The notes: a model not told the origin generated them from the letters alone. A DNA stretch of 64,000 bases from Arthrinium phaeospermum (GCA_006503535.1 QYRS01000004.1:992001-1056000); one strand, 5' to 3'. Shown: positions 10,764 through 22,655, numbered from the stretch's first letter. A program made the numbers and translations.

Positions 10764-11800
10764 CTAACCAATGTACTGACAGTTCACCGTGTAGTCGTCC
10801 GGAAGGCTGCAGCTGGTAAGAGTCTTGTCGTTCTGCCGGATGTCGACGAGCTGGGCGTACTTGGCGTTGGCGTACTGCGAGCCGCCGACTTGGGCGGTGG
10901 CGTTGGTGATGGCGACGGTGCCGAAGTCGACAAAGGGTATGAGGCCGCCGTTGTGGTTGTAGTCCTCGACGATCCACTCCGCGCTGGTCTCGCACAGGTT
11001 CGGCTCCTCCCCGACGAAGACCTCCGTCCACGAGTAGCCGTTCGAGTGGTTCGTGACTGTGGCCGAGCCGCCCGACGTGCCGTTGGCCGTGACCGTCATG
11101 GTGATGTTGTCACCCGCGGAGATCACCATGTTGTCGAAGTTGTGGGAGTAGTCGGGGTACCACTCGAACCTGCCTCACAGTGTTAGTTTGCTGAGATTTG
11201 TTTTGCGCTCCGCGAGCACAGGAATAAACCGTCTTGATTATTCCATTTGCTCCAGGGGATAACAGTGGAATAAACTGATTCTACTGGAATGATAGGTGTT
11301 CTATAAACCTGCTTATTCTCGAGGAAACGTGGCTGGTTTATTCTCGCAGGGGCTTGGGGGAGGGGAGAGGAGGAGAGGAGGGAAGAACATTATTAAAAAA
11401 GGTTCATGGATGATGATACGTACCAAGCAGTGTAGGTGACGACGCCGAGCTTTGAGATGTGCATGTCGATACCCGTCTGGAGAATCGTGGTCTGGCAGCC
11501 GTCGCCGTCAATGCCCACCCAAACCCCAGCCCCTGCGTCCTTACCGGCCGTGTCGATACCCGGCTTGGGGATGGGGACAATGACTTCGCCCGTGACGGAT
11601 ACGACGCCTTCGGTTTTGAGGATGGCGCCGGCCCAGTTCTCGGTGGTCCGGGAACGGATGTTGGGATCGGCTCCCTTGGCAGGGATGAGCGGGCTGGAAC
11701 GCCGGGCGGCGCGCTGGCGGCGCAGCTCGGTGAAGGGGGCGGCGAGGGCGAGGTGGAGGCTGGCGCAGAGGAGCGCGGCGATGAGGGCGATGAATCTCAT
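10764..11800 (-). CDS. G1 family glutamic peptidase (A4/eqolisin)
   Basis: Secreted acid endopeptidase using a Gln/Glu catalytic pair. Exons are 11800-11424 and 11169-10764, giving 260 aa. The ATG at 11800 begins a clear signal peptide (MRFIALIAALLCASLHLALA). A basic propeptide follows, then the mature core from about ENWAGAI. The catalytic Gln is in ILQTG (residue 108) and the catalytic Glu in SAEWIVED (residue 190), about the spacing known for scytalidoglutamic peptidase. VWVGIDGDGCQT and TAWFEWYPDYSHNFDN are further family blocks. The donor is gtacgt, the acceptor ggcag, and the split Trp codon is restored. At 254 nt the intron is unusually long and contains repeated GGAATAAAC motifs. All key residues are present, so activity is expected. 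Confidence 0.93.
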
Positions 11801-12751
11801 GATGAGACGCGGTGGGTGGGTAGTTGAGACGGTGAGGTCTTTGGGTTGTGCTGAACGGTTGGGCAAGGGAAGAATAGATTGCACCAGGTTTTATTTACCT
11901 GGAACAATTAATCTCAAGGAACTGTGAAAAACCTCAGAAGGCGATGAGTAGGGAGTTGTGGTTCTGGTGTAACATAGAAATTCGGCGACTGAGGTAGTTG
12001 AGCAGTTGCCAAATAAATCAAGGTGCTTCCTGAACAGCCGCTAAACCGCAAATGGTCACTTTACATTCAATTAACAAAGTGGATGTTCAGGTGTGTAAGC
12101 TGATGGGCTCCGACGCTGTGTTGGGGGGATCTTTTTGGATCAACCACTATTAGAGTAGAGTCCTGACAGTTGAGGCTGCCCTAGTAACCAGACTCTGGCC
12201 CTCACAAGTCACCCGCCTTTCAGTGAACTTGAGTGCGAAGTAGCCAAACGCCTACGCGTCAACGCGAACCGTGGAGGGCGGGGCAATAGCTCATGTTACT
12301 AGGTGTTTCTATGGCATAATATTGCTTACTGACACTCTTCAGCAACTCAAGTGAGCCTATCCATTATGTGATCACATTGTTATCATTCCAACAGGGAAGT
12401 TATACCAAGTGTTACTGTCGACACATTGGGAAGTCTTATGGTAAATGGGCTTCTTAGGATTACATATCATGCACGGCGCAACATGGAGGTTGCTAAATGT
12501 CAGTGACAAGAGCCAGACATTCCAATACACTCATTCCGTTTCATAATGCTCTATCAAAATATGTTTCTTACAGAATTCTTAGCAATAAACTGGTTCATAT
12601 GAAATACACAAATAAAAACCACTGAGATCAACACATCCTTTTCATCTTATGCATTAAACTAATAGACTTCTACGTGCACTAGCATGTTCATTGATGAATG
12701 TGATAATTAGATAGAGTCATCTTGGTTGCGTCATGTCCCGTCTGAATGACC
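11801..12751. other. intergenic, A/T-rich
   Basis: Left part is the likely promoter of the G1 peptidase. The remainder to 12751 is A/T-rich with no convincing gene. Confidence 0.5.
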
Positions 12752-14003
12752 CTACCTTGGCGAATAAGGCGGCGGGTTCGTCGTCGCCGTCGTCGCCGTC
12801 GTCGCCCATCTGTCTCCATGATCGCCGCCTTGGTGATGTACCGAACGCAAACTGTGATTACTCTCCTCCAGGTCCGTCGTGGCTGCCAAAGACGCCAAGT
12901 TCTCCATCTCCCTCCCCTGGGTCGCCGCCGCCTCACGCCTCAGCTTGCGGTACCGCCTCCACAGCACCAGCAGCGCGCCCGCGAGGGATAAGGTCACGAA
13001 TGCGAAGACGATGGCGAGCCCCAAGGTGATCCGCATGCGCGTGGACTTTTCGGATGCCCACGCGTCGCTCGTCTGGCCCAGCTGTTGACTTAGCGAGGCT
13101 TCGGCCCGGCGCGCGCTCGCCAGCGCCGCTGCCGAGGCTAGCGTTGCGTTCATGATGAGGCCCGGCGTCAGGGGGTGCGTCTCCAGCCGGGGGAGGTCGG
13201 ACTGGGCCCAGCGGATCTGGACCCAGGGCGCGGAGTACAGGTAGGTGCCGGAGGACGTGATGGGCCCGGTGACTGCGGGATATCTTGTCCCGGTGTTGCA
13301 CTCCCATCCGCTATAATCGGTCCATGGTCAGCACGTTCTCCCCCTTGCTCCTCAGGTTTCTTGGGAGGGCATCACGTTATCATGGGATTCGTCGTTGGTG
13401 CTGGATGACAACTTACCTAGGAATGCATATTGTGGCTGTTTCGCCCTCAGTGAGAGCTGGACCCAGCAAGGAAGAGTAGCCGTCCAAAGACTGGGAGACA
13501 GAGCTAGAAGCGGCGGTAACGTTTATGCGATCGCCCCAGTCGTCTCGCCTGCACCCTGGTGTGTAGCCCGAGGGGCATATTCCAGGGGAGTAGTAAGGGG
13601 CAATCCAGGACGCCCCGGATCCAAATCTGGAAACAGAAGAATACCTAGGCGGTTCATAATTCCGGTACGGCCTGCCGCCGGGCGGCCACTGCCACCTGGG
13701 TGGCCGGCAAGTAGGCCGGCTGCTGTGGTCGGCCCACCAGGGGTCAGACGGGAGCGTCGTGGTTACGAGGTGCTGGGGGTCCCAGGAGGTTGTCGTGTCG
13801 ACGACGGTGCACGTCGGCGTCCAGACGGTGGTGAGGGCGCCGGCCGGGGCGAAAAATGATCGGGACGAGGCCGAAATGAGTCGTAACCACGATTCAGTCT
13901 CTCCTTCGCTGCTGCTGCTGCTGCTACTACTGCTGTCGTCCGTCAGCGTCAGCGTCGGAGGCGGTGGTGTAGGGACGGCGGGTGCCGGTTCGTCGCTCAT
14001 CAT
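12752..14003 (-). CDS. Ser/Pro-rich single-pass membrane protein
   Basis: Family not securely identified; it resembles fungal plasma-membrane proteins with a Cys/Trp-rich outer part and one span. Exons are 14003-13417 and 13310-12752, giving 381 aa. The 106-nt intron has donor gtaagt and acceptor ttatag. The N-terminus has poly-Ser (encoded by a CTG/CTA run near 13908-13937) and many Trp, Tyr and Cys residues (SGICPSGYTPGC-like and SGWECNTGTRYP). One transmembrane helix lies at about residues 290-312 (ITLGLAIVFAFVTLSLAGALLVL), followed by basic WRRYRKLRR, so the tail is cytosolic. The tail ends with Thr-rich ATTATTATT, encoded by a trinucleotide array. No classical signal peptide is seen. The start is the first of two adjacent ATGs. 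Confidence 0.75.
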
Positions 14004-16787
14004 ATGTTGTTTTGTGGAGTTGAGGGATCCAAATTTATGCTTCCACTTCGATGTTAGTCAACACAATATTGTTCCCAATCTTAGTAAAACTCGCGTCAAT
14101 AAATACCATTCACGCTGCGAGGCCGTCTCGTTGCATACACTTTTTTTACCAAATACCAGCGCAACACATCCAGTCCATCATAACTCCAAGATATGATTGT
14201 TGGTCTTCAAAGAACGTCGAGATGAAAAACAAGTTAAGCCGCTAAAAGACAAATAGGACGCAGTAAGCTGATGCCAAATTTGATGGATCAGATTGACCAG
14301 AGCTCAACATCCTTTTATTCACCTACAAACAGGAACGTCAGCAACCACATTCGACTCTGCAAGGCTAAAGGCTGAAATTATGCGGCGCAGTTGAGTCTAG
14401 CAGAGCTTGGCTGGTCGTTCAAGCGCTTTGATAGGCTGGAATCCCCTCCGGGACCCTCTGAGCCACTATCGCCTTGTGTACCAAGCCAATGCCAAGGCGA
14501 CCAAATCACGAAAGTGGGCTCAACCTTCCTTCTTCGGTACCGACACCGTGGTACTGTGGCTGGATTTGGACGACTCCGGAGCGCCGAGCCGCATGTCTCG
14601 GTCATGTGGCTGTAAGCACTAAGGAAGACGAAGTCGATAATAACTCGTAGACTATTTCAACGGTTGCGTCTGCTGATAGGTGCCGTCCCCTGTTGGCTAC
14701 TTTTCTCGGGTTCAGCTAATCTGCATTCTACCGATAGTAGGGAAGAACCTTAGGCCAAACATACAAGCAAGTCAAATCAAAACCTTTCCCCTTCCACCGC
14801 TTTTCCCTGAAACTGGAATGCAACCAGCACTAACAGAGATACAAAGTCCATCACCTCCATTACTCGGACTGTAACTTCAACATCAAATTTATAACAAACA
14901 GATAAGTATCAACTTGCCCATCTACAGCTATGGGGGCTAACAAGATGCGCTCTACTGCAACGGCTCTGATGCTTCCTAGACGATGCTCGAGATGAAAGGA
15001 AAGAAGGCAGATTGAATTTCATTGGTAAATTCAATCTTCTGCGTATGATGACACTTTCGTGCCATCTGCTCAAGTAATTTACATGGCGCTTACATCCGAT
15101 GGCTGCTGTCTTGCTACAGTACGAATAATGTGCCATCAAGGAGAGGGAAACCCTCTCCCTTGCCAAACTCAATAGCCAGAACAGGACTCTTTCTTTTCAA
15201 CTTGTACCCTTCAGATGTTACAAGCGAAACCGAGAATCCATACTGTACCAACCCTTTTGCCCTCAGGTTTCTCATGTCCTACCTTGCGCCACGAGCAGCA
15301 ACGGATGGGAAACCAACATGCGGCCATATCTTGGTGTTTCATTAGTCGAATGGTGTTTGACATAAGACAGAGAAGCCAAACAAGGTAATGACACCGTGGC
15401 ACTGCTATATATGAATACAAGGAACAGTTAGCTTAGCCCGCTGGTAGAAATGAAGGGCTTACTTCTGTTACTGTGGCACCAGGCGAAGAAAACACAAACG
15501 CAACCAGAATATTTGCAGCGGAGAGTCCAGAGTACCATGGATGTGATAGTGTACATGCTTGCCTACCAATATATCCATATCTTACATTCACTACCAGTGG
15601 CTCTGAAGTGACGGGCATAAATATCTCCCTTTCAACATTCCTTTTGCCGGCCATAAAGGTTCACAAGCCTGGAAACCCCAACCTCTGTCGCGCCGTCTTA
15701 TTGTTGCACCGTGGAATGCCTGTCTTTGTAGTTTCTAGCAACGCGTTGCTATCTGGTCGGCGATTGCGCTTCTTGAGGTTGGTAATACAGATACTGAGAA
15801 CGGACAGGGCCGTCTCCGTTGTATGAACTCGTACGGTGGCTGCCTGAATCATGGCAATGATAACTCATGTGAAATTCATTCTCGTTGTCTGTGTACTCAA
15901 GGCGATTTGCTCATTGTCATTCTTCCGATCCTGCTGAAAGAATGGGTTAGCCCTGGAACGAAACGAATAGAGAACGATATAATGGGGGATTGGAGGCGAT
16001 ATCAAACTCATGCCCTTCTTGCGCAGGTCACGAGACTTTGGGCGATCGACGAAGTATGAGTTGGTATTTCTTCACGAGTCTGAGCATGTTCAACGGCCTT
16101 CCGCTGAAGAATGCTGAAGGACGTTGATATGGTTTCAATGGTACGCTGAGGCCGTTTGGAAAGCGACGAGGAGGTGTTCTTCGTCATCTAGGGAGGGTAT
16201 CAGGGGTGAAAGGCAGTCGGCGACAGCACTTAGACCGGAAAGGGAGCGCCGGGTATGTCCTGTCTGTTGCTCAGACGAGATGACGATGGCAATAGGAGCC
16301 GACGACAGGAAGGAGGCCAAACTGTGGTCGACGCTGGGGCAGTGTAATAACATCAACAAACATGTAACTGACCAGTTCACCACCTTTGTGGGCAGGAACA
16401 CGCCTTTCAGACCCTCACAGCACTTGTTTAGAGCTTTGTAGGCGAGCTCTGAGCTCGGAACAACGCCCAGCCACGCCTCGGACCGGTACTTGGACGCCTA
16501 TAACATATAACTACAGCGTACTCCAGCGAACTCCCACCCCCTACAGCGTAACTGGCCTCATTCTGCCGCCGCCGCCGCCTGACTAACCGCTTTCGGCCCC
16601 ACATCCCCGCGTTAAGTGTGTAAGTAGATATCCCTTCCCTTCAACGCTGGAAACGAGTTCCCTTCCTTCCTTTCCTTCCTCATCCTCAAGCCCAGATTTT
16701 CGTGTAAGGCCAACATTGAATCTTGCCATTGAATTTTTGTTTTGCTGACGACTGAACAGTAACCAATCGCAACATCCCCTGGCAAGG
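14004..16787. other. 2.8-kb gene-poor stretch
   Basis: Frames of up to about 117 codons occur on both strands, but they lack consistent codon use, splice signals or recognisable products. No transposon ends or long repeats were noticed. Confidence 0.4.
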
Positions 16788-19700
16788 ATGGAAACACACT
16801 GTAAGCGTTCACCATGACTTTTTGTAAGATATTTATTATTCAGACTGCTGACTTCTCAAACACCAGACGAAAATGAACAGGCCCAGACGGCCGAGCCGAG
16901 ACGGGTGGCGCAGCTGCGCCCGTCTCGGGTCCCCCCCGGGAACTCGCGCGCCGAGGTTCCATACGAAGCCCTCTGGCGCATGCACCATGAGCGTGAGGGC
17001 GGCGGCGTTCCAGGGGGGGACGACAACGCGGCTGAGCCCGCAGAGGGCTCGGCCGCGTTGTCGTCGCCGTTAGAACAAGGTATGTGCCACTTCCATATGA
17101 GATCCGCTGAATTCACATTTCCACCCTTCCCGCGCTGTATTCACATCATATCCACCCTTCAATGTTTCTACCCTTCAATGTTTCCACCCTTGAATATAAA
17201 TTCCAAGCAGCCTACCTCACTGTTGCCGACATATAAATACCCATCAACCAGCCAGCCCTTCGCCGACATAAACTTCCCCCACACCTACCAACCCTTCTGT
17301 CACCGACATATGAATACCACTACATCGGCCAGCCCTTTGCCGACATATGAATACCATTACACCAGCCAACTCTTATGTCGCCGACATATAACCCTCCTAT
17401 TCCAGCCAGCCCTTCTGTCGCCGGCATATAACTCCCCCACACCAGCCAGTCCTTCGGTCGTCGACTTATAAGTACCACTACACAGCTAGCCTCTCTAGCG
17501 CCTTAGCGTATAAATATCCCCACACCAGCCAGCCCTTCCACCTTCACATACACACTTCTCCTTCACAATCTCCAACTTCACATGGTTTTGCCCTTGACCT
17601 GGTTTTCGCGTCCACATCGTTGTCGCATTCCCCTAGCTTTCGCGCCCACCTGGTTTTCGCGTTCACCTGGTTGTCGCGTCCACCTCGTTTTCTCCTACCA
17701 CATCATCAAAATGCTGCAGAAATGATTAGGTCAACTTGATTTTCTGTCGCGCGACATCACGTTTCATCACAAAACACCGCAAAACCATCACAACAACTTG
17801 GAGCGTTTGAAAGTTGCTAACATTTTGGCACATAGGAGGAGAGGAGGACCTGACATTCGTACGATTTCCTCAACACTACTTTCGGCTGCCACGACTTGAG
17901 CACGACGACAACGACGAGATAGGGGGCGATTCATTAGCAATCGCTGAAGAATACCCAGACCCTGAGGTAAGTTATATTTGGTCGGCGCCTTCTGAAACGA
18001 CATAATAGCCTTCATCCTTTCTCTGCGGATGCTTTCATCCCTTGGAAACAATACAGTCCCTGTATTCCATGAACACAAGACGCCGTTTTCACATCACATA
18101 TAATCACATGAGCTAACGTCAATGTTAGATTTTTGGGGATCTCACTTCTAGCCACGACCAGCAGAGCAACGAGCAGGGTGACGATCAGGCTAGCGAGCAG
18201 GGCCACCAGCAGAGCAACGAGCTGCAAGGAAACACTCCTGGTACGTTTTCAACATGGCACATTCACGCAGAAACATGCTGACCAAGCTTCAAATATAGCG
18301 CTCGGTCAAGAGACACACACTGCAATCGCCGAATTCGTAAAGGAGGTTGTTCTGGAGCCCGTTCTGCACAAGGATATAGAATACGCCGCCATTGCACCTA
18401 CATCGGGAATCCAGCAAGGCAGGGAGAACTGGCGTGACGCCTCTCAGACCGTTTCATACGGTCTATTCAACAACATACCTATTGTCATCTTGCCAGTCGA
18501 GGATATACGCACTGCTTTCCAGAGCTTACAAGGTGTGCTCCCAAAGAACATCTATAACTACAACGTGGCGTCCGACGTCTCTGGGTTTTGGGAAGAGCCA
18601 CGAGCATACCCCCTTTACCAGTATATCGACGCAGAAGTCCAGAGAGCCAGGATTATTAACGTCCTAATCCACGGCTGGCAACAACTTGGAATTCTTGAGA
18701 GACGACCGGACATCCACGCCGGAAACATCCAGTCGTGGATATATCGATTGGCTGTTCAGAGTGACCTACTTGACCACCACAGGCAACTAGACGAGGAGGA
18801 GTCAAAGAACTGGCTAACTAAGAGATTCATTGAAGCAGCACAAAGCTGCAACCTCTTGCCGAAGTGCCACTGGATCCGGCACGATAACGCCCAAGACTGG
18901 CTGCACCTCTTTGTGCCCATTAACAATCCGTGGGTCAGCATTCCGCCGGGAACAGGGGACGCAACATACTGGAATTGGCATAACAGCGTGGCCACACAGT
19001 ACTGGGAGCGTTGCGGTATTACAAATGAAGAGTGCCTTCGACTAAACCGACTCTGGGGCGTCTATCGGCCAGACTGCACCCCGTATCTTTTCTTAGACTC
19101 GGCTAACATCGTCGCTCCGCTGAATAAGCCAGACGAGATCCCGCCTAGGCCCTACGAAAGGATGGTTACAACACGGAGGCGCCAGGCTGAGCAGAATCAG
19201 TCGGCGACCAACATGACTCGGCTAGGAGCACCCTCCGTCGTCGGCGATGCCGGCACGGAGAATGCAGATTTTGACCACGACGGCGATGTCGACGAGAACG
19301 ACGACTCGGCCGCTAGAAAAAGCAGTGTTCAAAAATTCCTGGAGGCAGCCACCAACCTGCACCAGAACACGCAGCAACCAAGCTACCCAGCGGTGCCTAA
19401 CCACAACGTGTCTGCCTGGGAACAACAATCCCTTCCTCAACCAAGCACAGGTCTGCAAAGCCCTAACAATTTTGGCCACGCAGCCAATCAGCCTTTTGTT
19501 GATTGGGCCTTATTTGGTTAGTTATCTTAATCTTTCCCTCAGGCAATTTTCTGAACCGCTTTCTAACATCTCTCAACCTTTGCCTTTTTTTAGGTGCATT
19601 CCCGAGTTTCCAGCCTTCGGAAGCCGGCAATTCAAACCAAGAAGAAGACGACAGCACATCCGAGAACGAGATGTCCGGCCAAGATAACAATACCTCTTCT

Positions 19701-19979
19701 TCTCGAGGCCGGGACGGAGGTGGTCCGGGAAGCCGAGGCGGTCGAGCCGGCGGTCGAGCCGGCCGCCGCGGACCTGCCACCAGCAACCTCCGGCAGAACG
19801 TCGTCAACAACAACGCCCACCCACTCCCGCTGAGACCCCCTCCCGTAGCCAACGCGGGCCGGGGTTTTGTACCATCTGCCAGAATCGACCTATTCCAGAA
19901 CTTTGGTCACATTGGGGACATTGCCCCCCAGATCCCGCAGCCTCCCCTCGGAATGATGGGCAACCCAGCGCGACCTTAG
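16788..19979 (+). CDS. large unknown multi-exon protein, N-terminal part
   Basis: Not recognised. Proposed exons are 16788-16800, 16867-17079, 17836-17966, 18129-18240, 18299-19516 and 19594-19979, giving 690 aa to a TAG. Each junction has a usable donor (gtaagc, gtatgt, gtaagt, gtacgt, gttagt), most introns have a CTRAC-like branch site, and phases match throughout. The start (ATGGAAACACACT) is one of two small first-exon options; the other is the ATG at 16814. The N-terminal 150 residues are acidic and Gln-rich (SNEQGDDQASEQGHQQSNE). A globular core of about 300 residues follows, rich in Trp (HGWQQLGILERRPDI, YWNWHNSVATQYWE). Then come Asn/Gln/Gly-rich linkers with an Arg-Gly cluster (SRGGRAGGRAGRRG) that may bind nucleic acid. 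No membrane span is seen. The same frame continues beyond the stop. Confidence 0.6.
17222..17537 (+). repeat. degenerate minisatellite, about 8 x 40 bp
   Basis: Units share the pattern GCCGACATATAAATACC, then ACACCAGCCAGCCCTTCTGT. Eight diverged copies with a period of about 39-40 bp can be laid out by eye. Confidence 0.75.
17597..17702 (+). repeat. second minisatellite, about 6 x 17-18 bp
   Basis: Units follow ACCTGGTTTTCGCGTCC with one to four changes each. The array lies about 60 bp downstream of the 40-bp array, in the same proposed intron. Confidence 0.7.
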
Positions 19980-21986
19980 CATGGTCACGTTAACGCTCAG
20001 ACTCCATATCAGGCCCGCAGTTTGGCTTACCCTCCCAACTTCAATGCTCCCCCGGCTCACCACCGGCGCCGCCCGCAGGGTGGCAACTACAATGCTGTGA
20101 ATCATCAGCCCGGACCTATTCGAACTCATCAGCCCGGACGTGTTCGAACTCATCAGCCTTATCCTATTCCGTGGACCAACCCCAACGTCCCTGATCCCAA
20201 CACTGGCCTTGATCTTCGTCGCGGCCAGTCGATGGGTGGTAACCAAGGATTCGTTCTGCCATCTGTTGCAGCGAGGCAGAGAGCCACGCAGCAGACTAAC
20301 TACGGCTACACCGACCTTGGCTTCGAGCCCGCCAGATCTGCACCTCCTGCTCCCCCTAACGGTTACACGAGCCACACCAGAGCGAACGAACCCTTCGACA
20401 CATCGAACTCGACCCTGCCTTGGGTTAACTATGAGAACACGACGCGTCACATGAACGATCATCCCATGCAGAATGGTGCCCAGAACAACATGGGTTTGGT
20501 TAATCCCGAGCCTCGTCTTACCCTTCAGCCCCTGTCGACGGAGCAGCCCGCGACCCGCAATCCCATGACGCGAGTGGTGACTGATCCTCGGAACGGCCAA
20601 GCCTCCCTCTTGGGTGGTGGCTCGCAGCTCACCATGGGCGGTTCCCAATCCTCGGACCCTCCCAGCCGCTCGTCGTCAGAAAGGCCTGGAAACGTGGCTG
20701 CAGCATCTGGTCCTACGCCTGTGTCGACTACTGCTCCTGCTACTGCCGCCGCTGCTGTGTCGCAGGCTCCCGCTCCCGTTGCTGCTACTACCTCGGCCCC
20801 GTCCGAGACACCACTGGCCTCTGCTGACCCTGAAGGTTGGACTTGGGAAGCGTGGATGTCATGGCCCGATGATGATCTCAACAGTGATCTGCGAGGTAAT
20901 GCCACTCCGACTACTTCAGCTCCTGAGCAGAGTACTGCAGCAGCCCAAGCCGTCGTTGCTACAGGGTCTTCTGCTCCGATTGGCATGCCAGTACCCTACA
21001 ACAACGACTCACAAGATGTCTTTATGGGCAATGCTCCTGGTGCTGGTTCTGGTGATGATTCTGGTGATGATTCTGGTAATGGTTCTGGGGATGGTTCTGG
21101 TATTGCTCCTGGCAACGCTTCAGGTAACAACAACAACTACTCGGCCCACCACGCCACCTTCGACGACACAGTCATGCCGGCCGACCTCTTCTCCAAGGGA
21201 TTTGGAAAGCAGAAGCAGTCCATGCCGCCCCCTCTCCCCCTGAGCGACGATGCCCGCATCACTGTCGGCGACGACGTCAATGACCACGCCATTATACAAG
21301 CGCTCCTGGATTTGCCCGTTTACGGTGGTTGGTGGGACCCGCGTCCCTTCTCGCTGACCGAGCCGCTTGACGCCAGTGGCAACCCAATCCCTCTCGACCT
21401 CGAGAGCGTGCTCGCAAACGTGGAGAGGATCATGGAGGGCTTCGAGACAGACGAGGGCTACCGAGGAGAGCTTGAGCTGGCCACCTCAGGCTTCGAGCGC
21501 GCCGAGCTGGCCCGCAGTCGCTTCCGCCGCTGCTTCCACATCATTGCCATTGCCCATCTGGCCCCCGCCGTCATCGCCGGTGCCAACGCCCGTGCCGCCT
21601 CGAACGAAGAGCGCCAGAAGCCCCTCTACTTCGTCGTCGGCCACGACGTCCTGCTGGAGTCCAACGCGGACGCCTCCGCCGTCCGGCAGATCGCGACCTG
21701 GGGCTGGCTCGACGACCGCTGGGCCTGGATCGACGCCCGCAAGAACTCCGAGACCAAGGGCCAGTTCTTCTGCGAACCCTACCCGGAGCAGTTCCGCCTC
21801 GTGGACATGTACGGCCTTTCGGAGCAGTACGGCGTCAACGAGATCTACGCGCAGCGCTTCCCCGTCGTCGATGGTCCGAATGACCCGGTTCCCAGCGGCG
21901 GTAATGCTGCAAACAACGCCGGCAACAACGATGCTGCCGATGGCAGTAGCACGGTGGATGACGACGGCGACGTCAACATGAACTAG
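19980..21986 (+). CDS. same-frame continuation after an in-frame TAG
   Basis: A 668-codon frame follows the TAG at 19977-19979 without any shift. It has the same Pro/Asn/Gln-rich style on both sides of the stop (MMGNPARP, then HGHVNAQTPYQARS). Its first ATG is only at 20232, which would give a separate 584-aa protein. Seen here: a 24-nt direct repeat encoding HQPGPIRT/HQPGRVRT near 20104, Ala/Thr/Ser-rich low-complexity sequence, a GDDSGDDSGNGSG run near 21050-21110, then a globular domain of about 200 residues with LPVYGGWWDPRPFSLTEPLD and IATWGWLDDRWAWIDARK, and an acidic tail. No family recognised. It may be the C-terminal half of the 16788 gene (stop by mutation, readthrough or an unseen intron) or an independent gene. 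Confidence 0.6.
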   Translation, partial: HGHVNAQTPYQARSLAYPPNFNAPPAHHRRRPQGGNYNAVNHQPGPIRTHQPGRVRTHQPYPIPWTNPNVPDPNTGLDLRRGQSMGGNQGFVLPSVAARQRATQQTNYGYTDLGFEPARSAPPAPPNGYTSHTRANEPFDTSNSTLPWVNYENTTRHMNDHPMQNGAQNNMGLVNPEPRLTLQPLSTEQPATRNPMTRVVTDPRNGQASLLGGGSQLTMGGSQSSDPPSRSSSERPGNVAAASGPTPVSTTAPATAAAAVSQAPAPVAATTSAPSETPLASADPEGWTWEAWMSWPDDDLNSDLRGNATPTTSAPEQSTAAAQAVVATGSSAPIGMPVPYNNDSQDVFMGNAPGAGSGDDSGDDSGNGSGDGSGIAPGNASGNNNNYSAHHATFDDTVMPADLFSKGFGKQKQSMPPPLPLSDDARITVGDDVNDHAIIQALLDLPVYGGWWDPRPFSLTEPLDASGNPIPLDLESVLANVERIMEGFETDEGYRGELELATSGFERAELARSRFRRCFHIIAIAHLAPAVIAGANARAASNEERQKPLYFVVGHDVLLESNADASAVRQIATWGWLDDRWAWIDARKNSETKGQFFCEPYPEQFRLVDMYGLSEQYGVNEIYAQRFPVVDGPNDPVPSGGNAANNAGNNDAADGSSTVDDDGDVNMN

Positions 21987-22655
21987 AGCTCCCACTCCTG
22001 AGAATAAGACAGCATTTGAGGCTCGTGATTTCTTGTCTCTGCTTGCCTTGCCGTCACCTTGACTACGACGTGTTAAAGGCAGCAAGGAGAACCGAAACTC
22101 AACAACATAAAAGAACGAAAACAAGAAAAAGGAAACAATTTGCAAGATCATGAGCACGAACGAATGAATGACACGAGCTCATACGATGTTACGACACTGA
22201 CGATTCTTCTTGCCTTGTCCACTGGGGACATATGGAGCAAGGGAGGATGATTGATGATGATGAGCACGGAGAAGAGGATGCTTTGCATTTGGTCACGGGA
22301 GAAGATTGATCGCCATTCTGGGGCCATTCTGAAGCCATTCTGAATTGTCACCAGGATAAATGCAAATGCTTGTTATGTAGGATAGTACACAGAGAACCCA
22401 CAATTAGAGCACAGCGTCAACCCCGAACTTGTCTATGTGTTTATTCGCTTCATTCGTGACTATGGTATGATTGATATGAGCAAAGCAGGCAGAGGATTCC
22501 CAGCAGGTGAGATAAGTAAATAAGTCAGTAGAGTAATCATTGATGTACCAGAAACCATCCGTTTATCCCACGGAATAAACACCCATAGTAATCATTAATG
22601 AAACATAACCCACCCGTTTATCCCATAGACCGTTGATCACGTCGATCCCAAGACC
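21987..22655. other. intergenic between convergent genes
   Basis: A/T-rich spacer without a credible gene. It contains the pair of 38-bp direct repeats listed separately. Confidence 0.5.
22533..22625 (+). repeat. two 38-bp direct repeats
   Basis: Copies begin at 22533 and 22588, each starting AGTAATCATT and ending CCGTTTATCCCA, with the middle diverged. The core GGATAAACGG occurs again in reverse orientation at 10551-10560. Confidence 0.6.

Larger units (their letters stand above)
17080..17835 (+). other. proposed 756-nt intron packed with minisatellites
   Basis: Donor gtatgt at 17080 and acceptor acatag at 17834-17835 join two acidic exons in phase. The interval is five to ten times longer than the other introns of this window and is largely tandem repeats. 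Additional small exons inside it cannot be excluded. Confidence 0.5.

Noticed and set aside
10599..11186. Plus-strand 195-codon frame over the G1 peptidase
   Set aside because: It overlaps exon 2 of a clear peptidase and has the Val/Arg/Gly bias of an antisense frame.
14004..16787. Possible genes or a decayed transposon in the 2.8-kb gap
   Set aside because: Checked for reverse transcriptase, transposase or integrase motifs, terminal repeats and splice-linked frames; none found.
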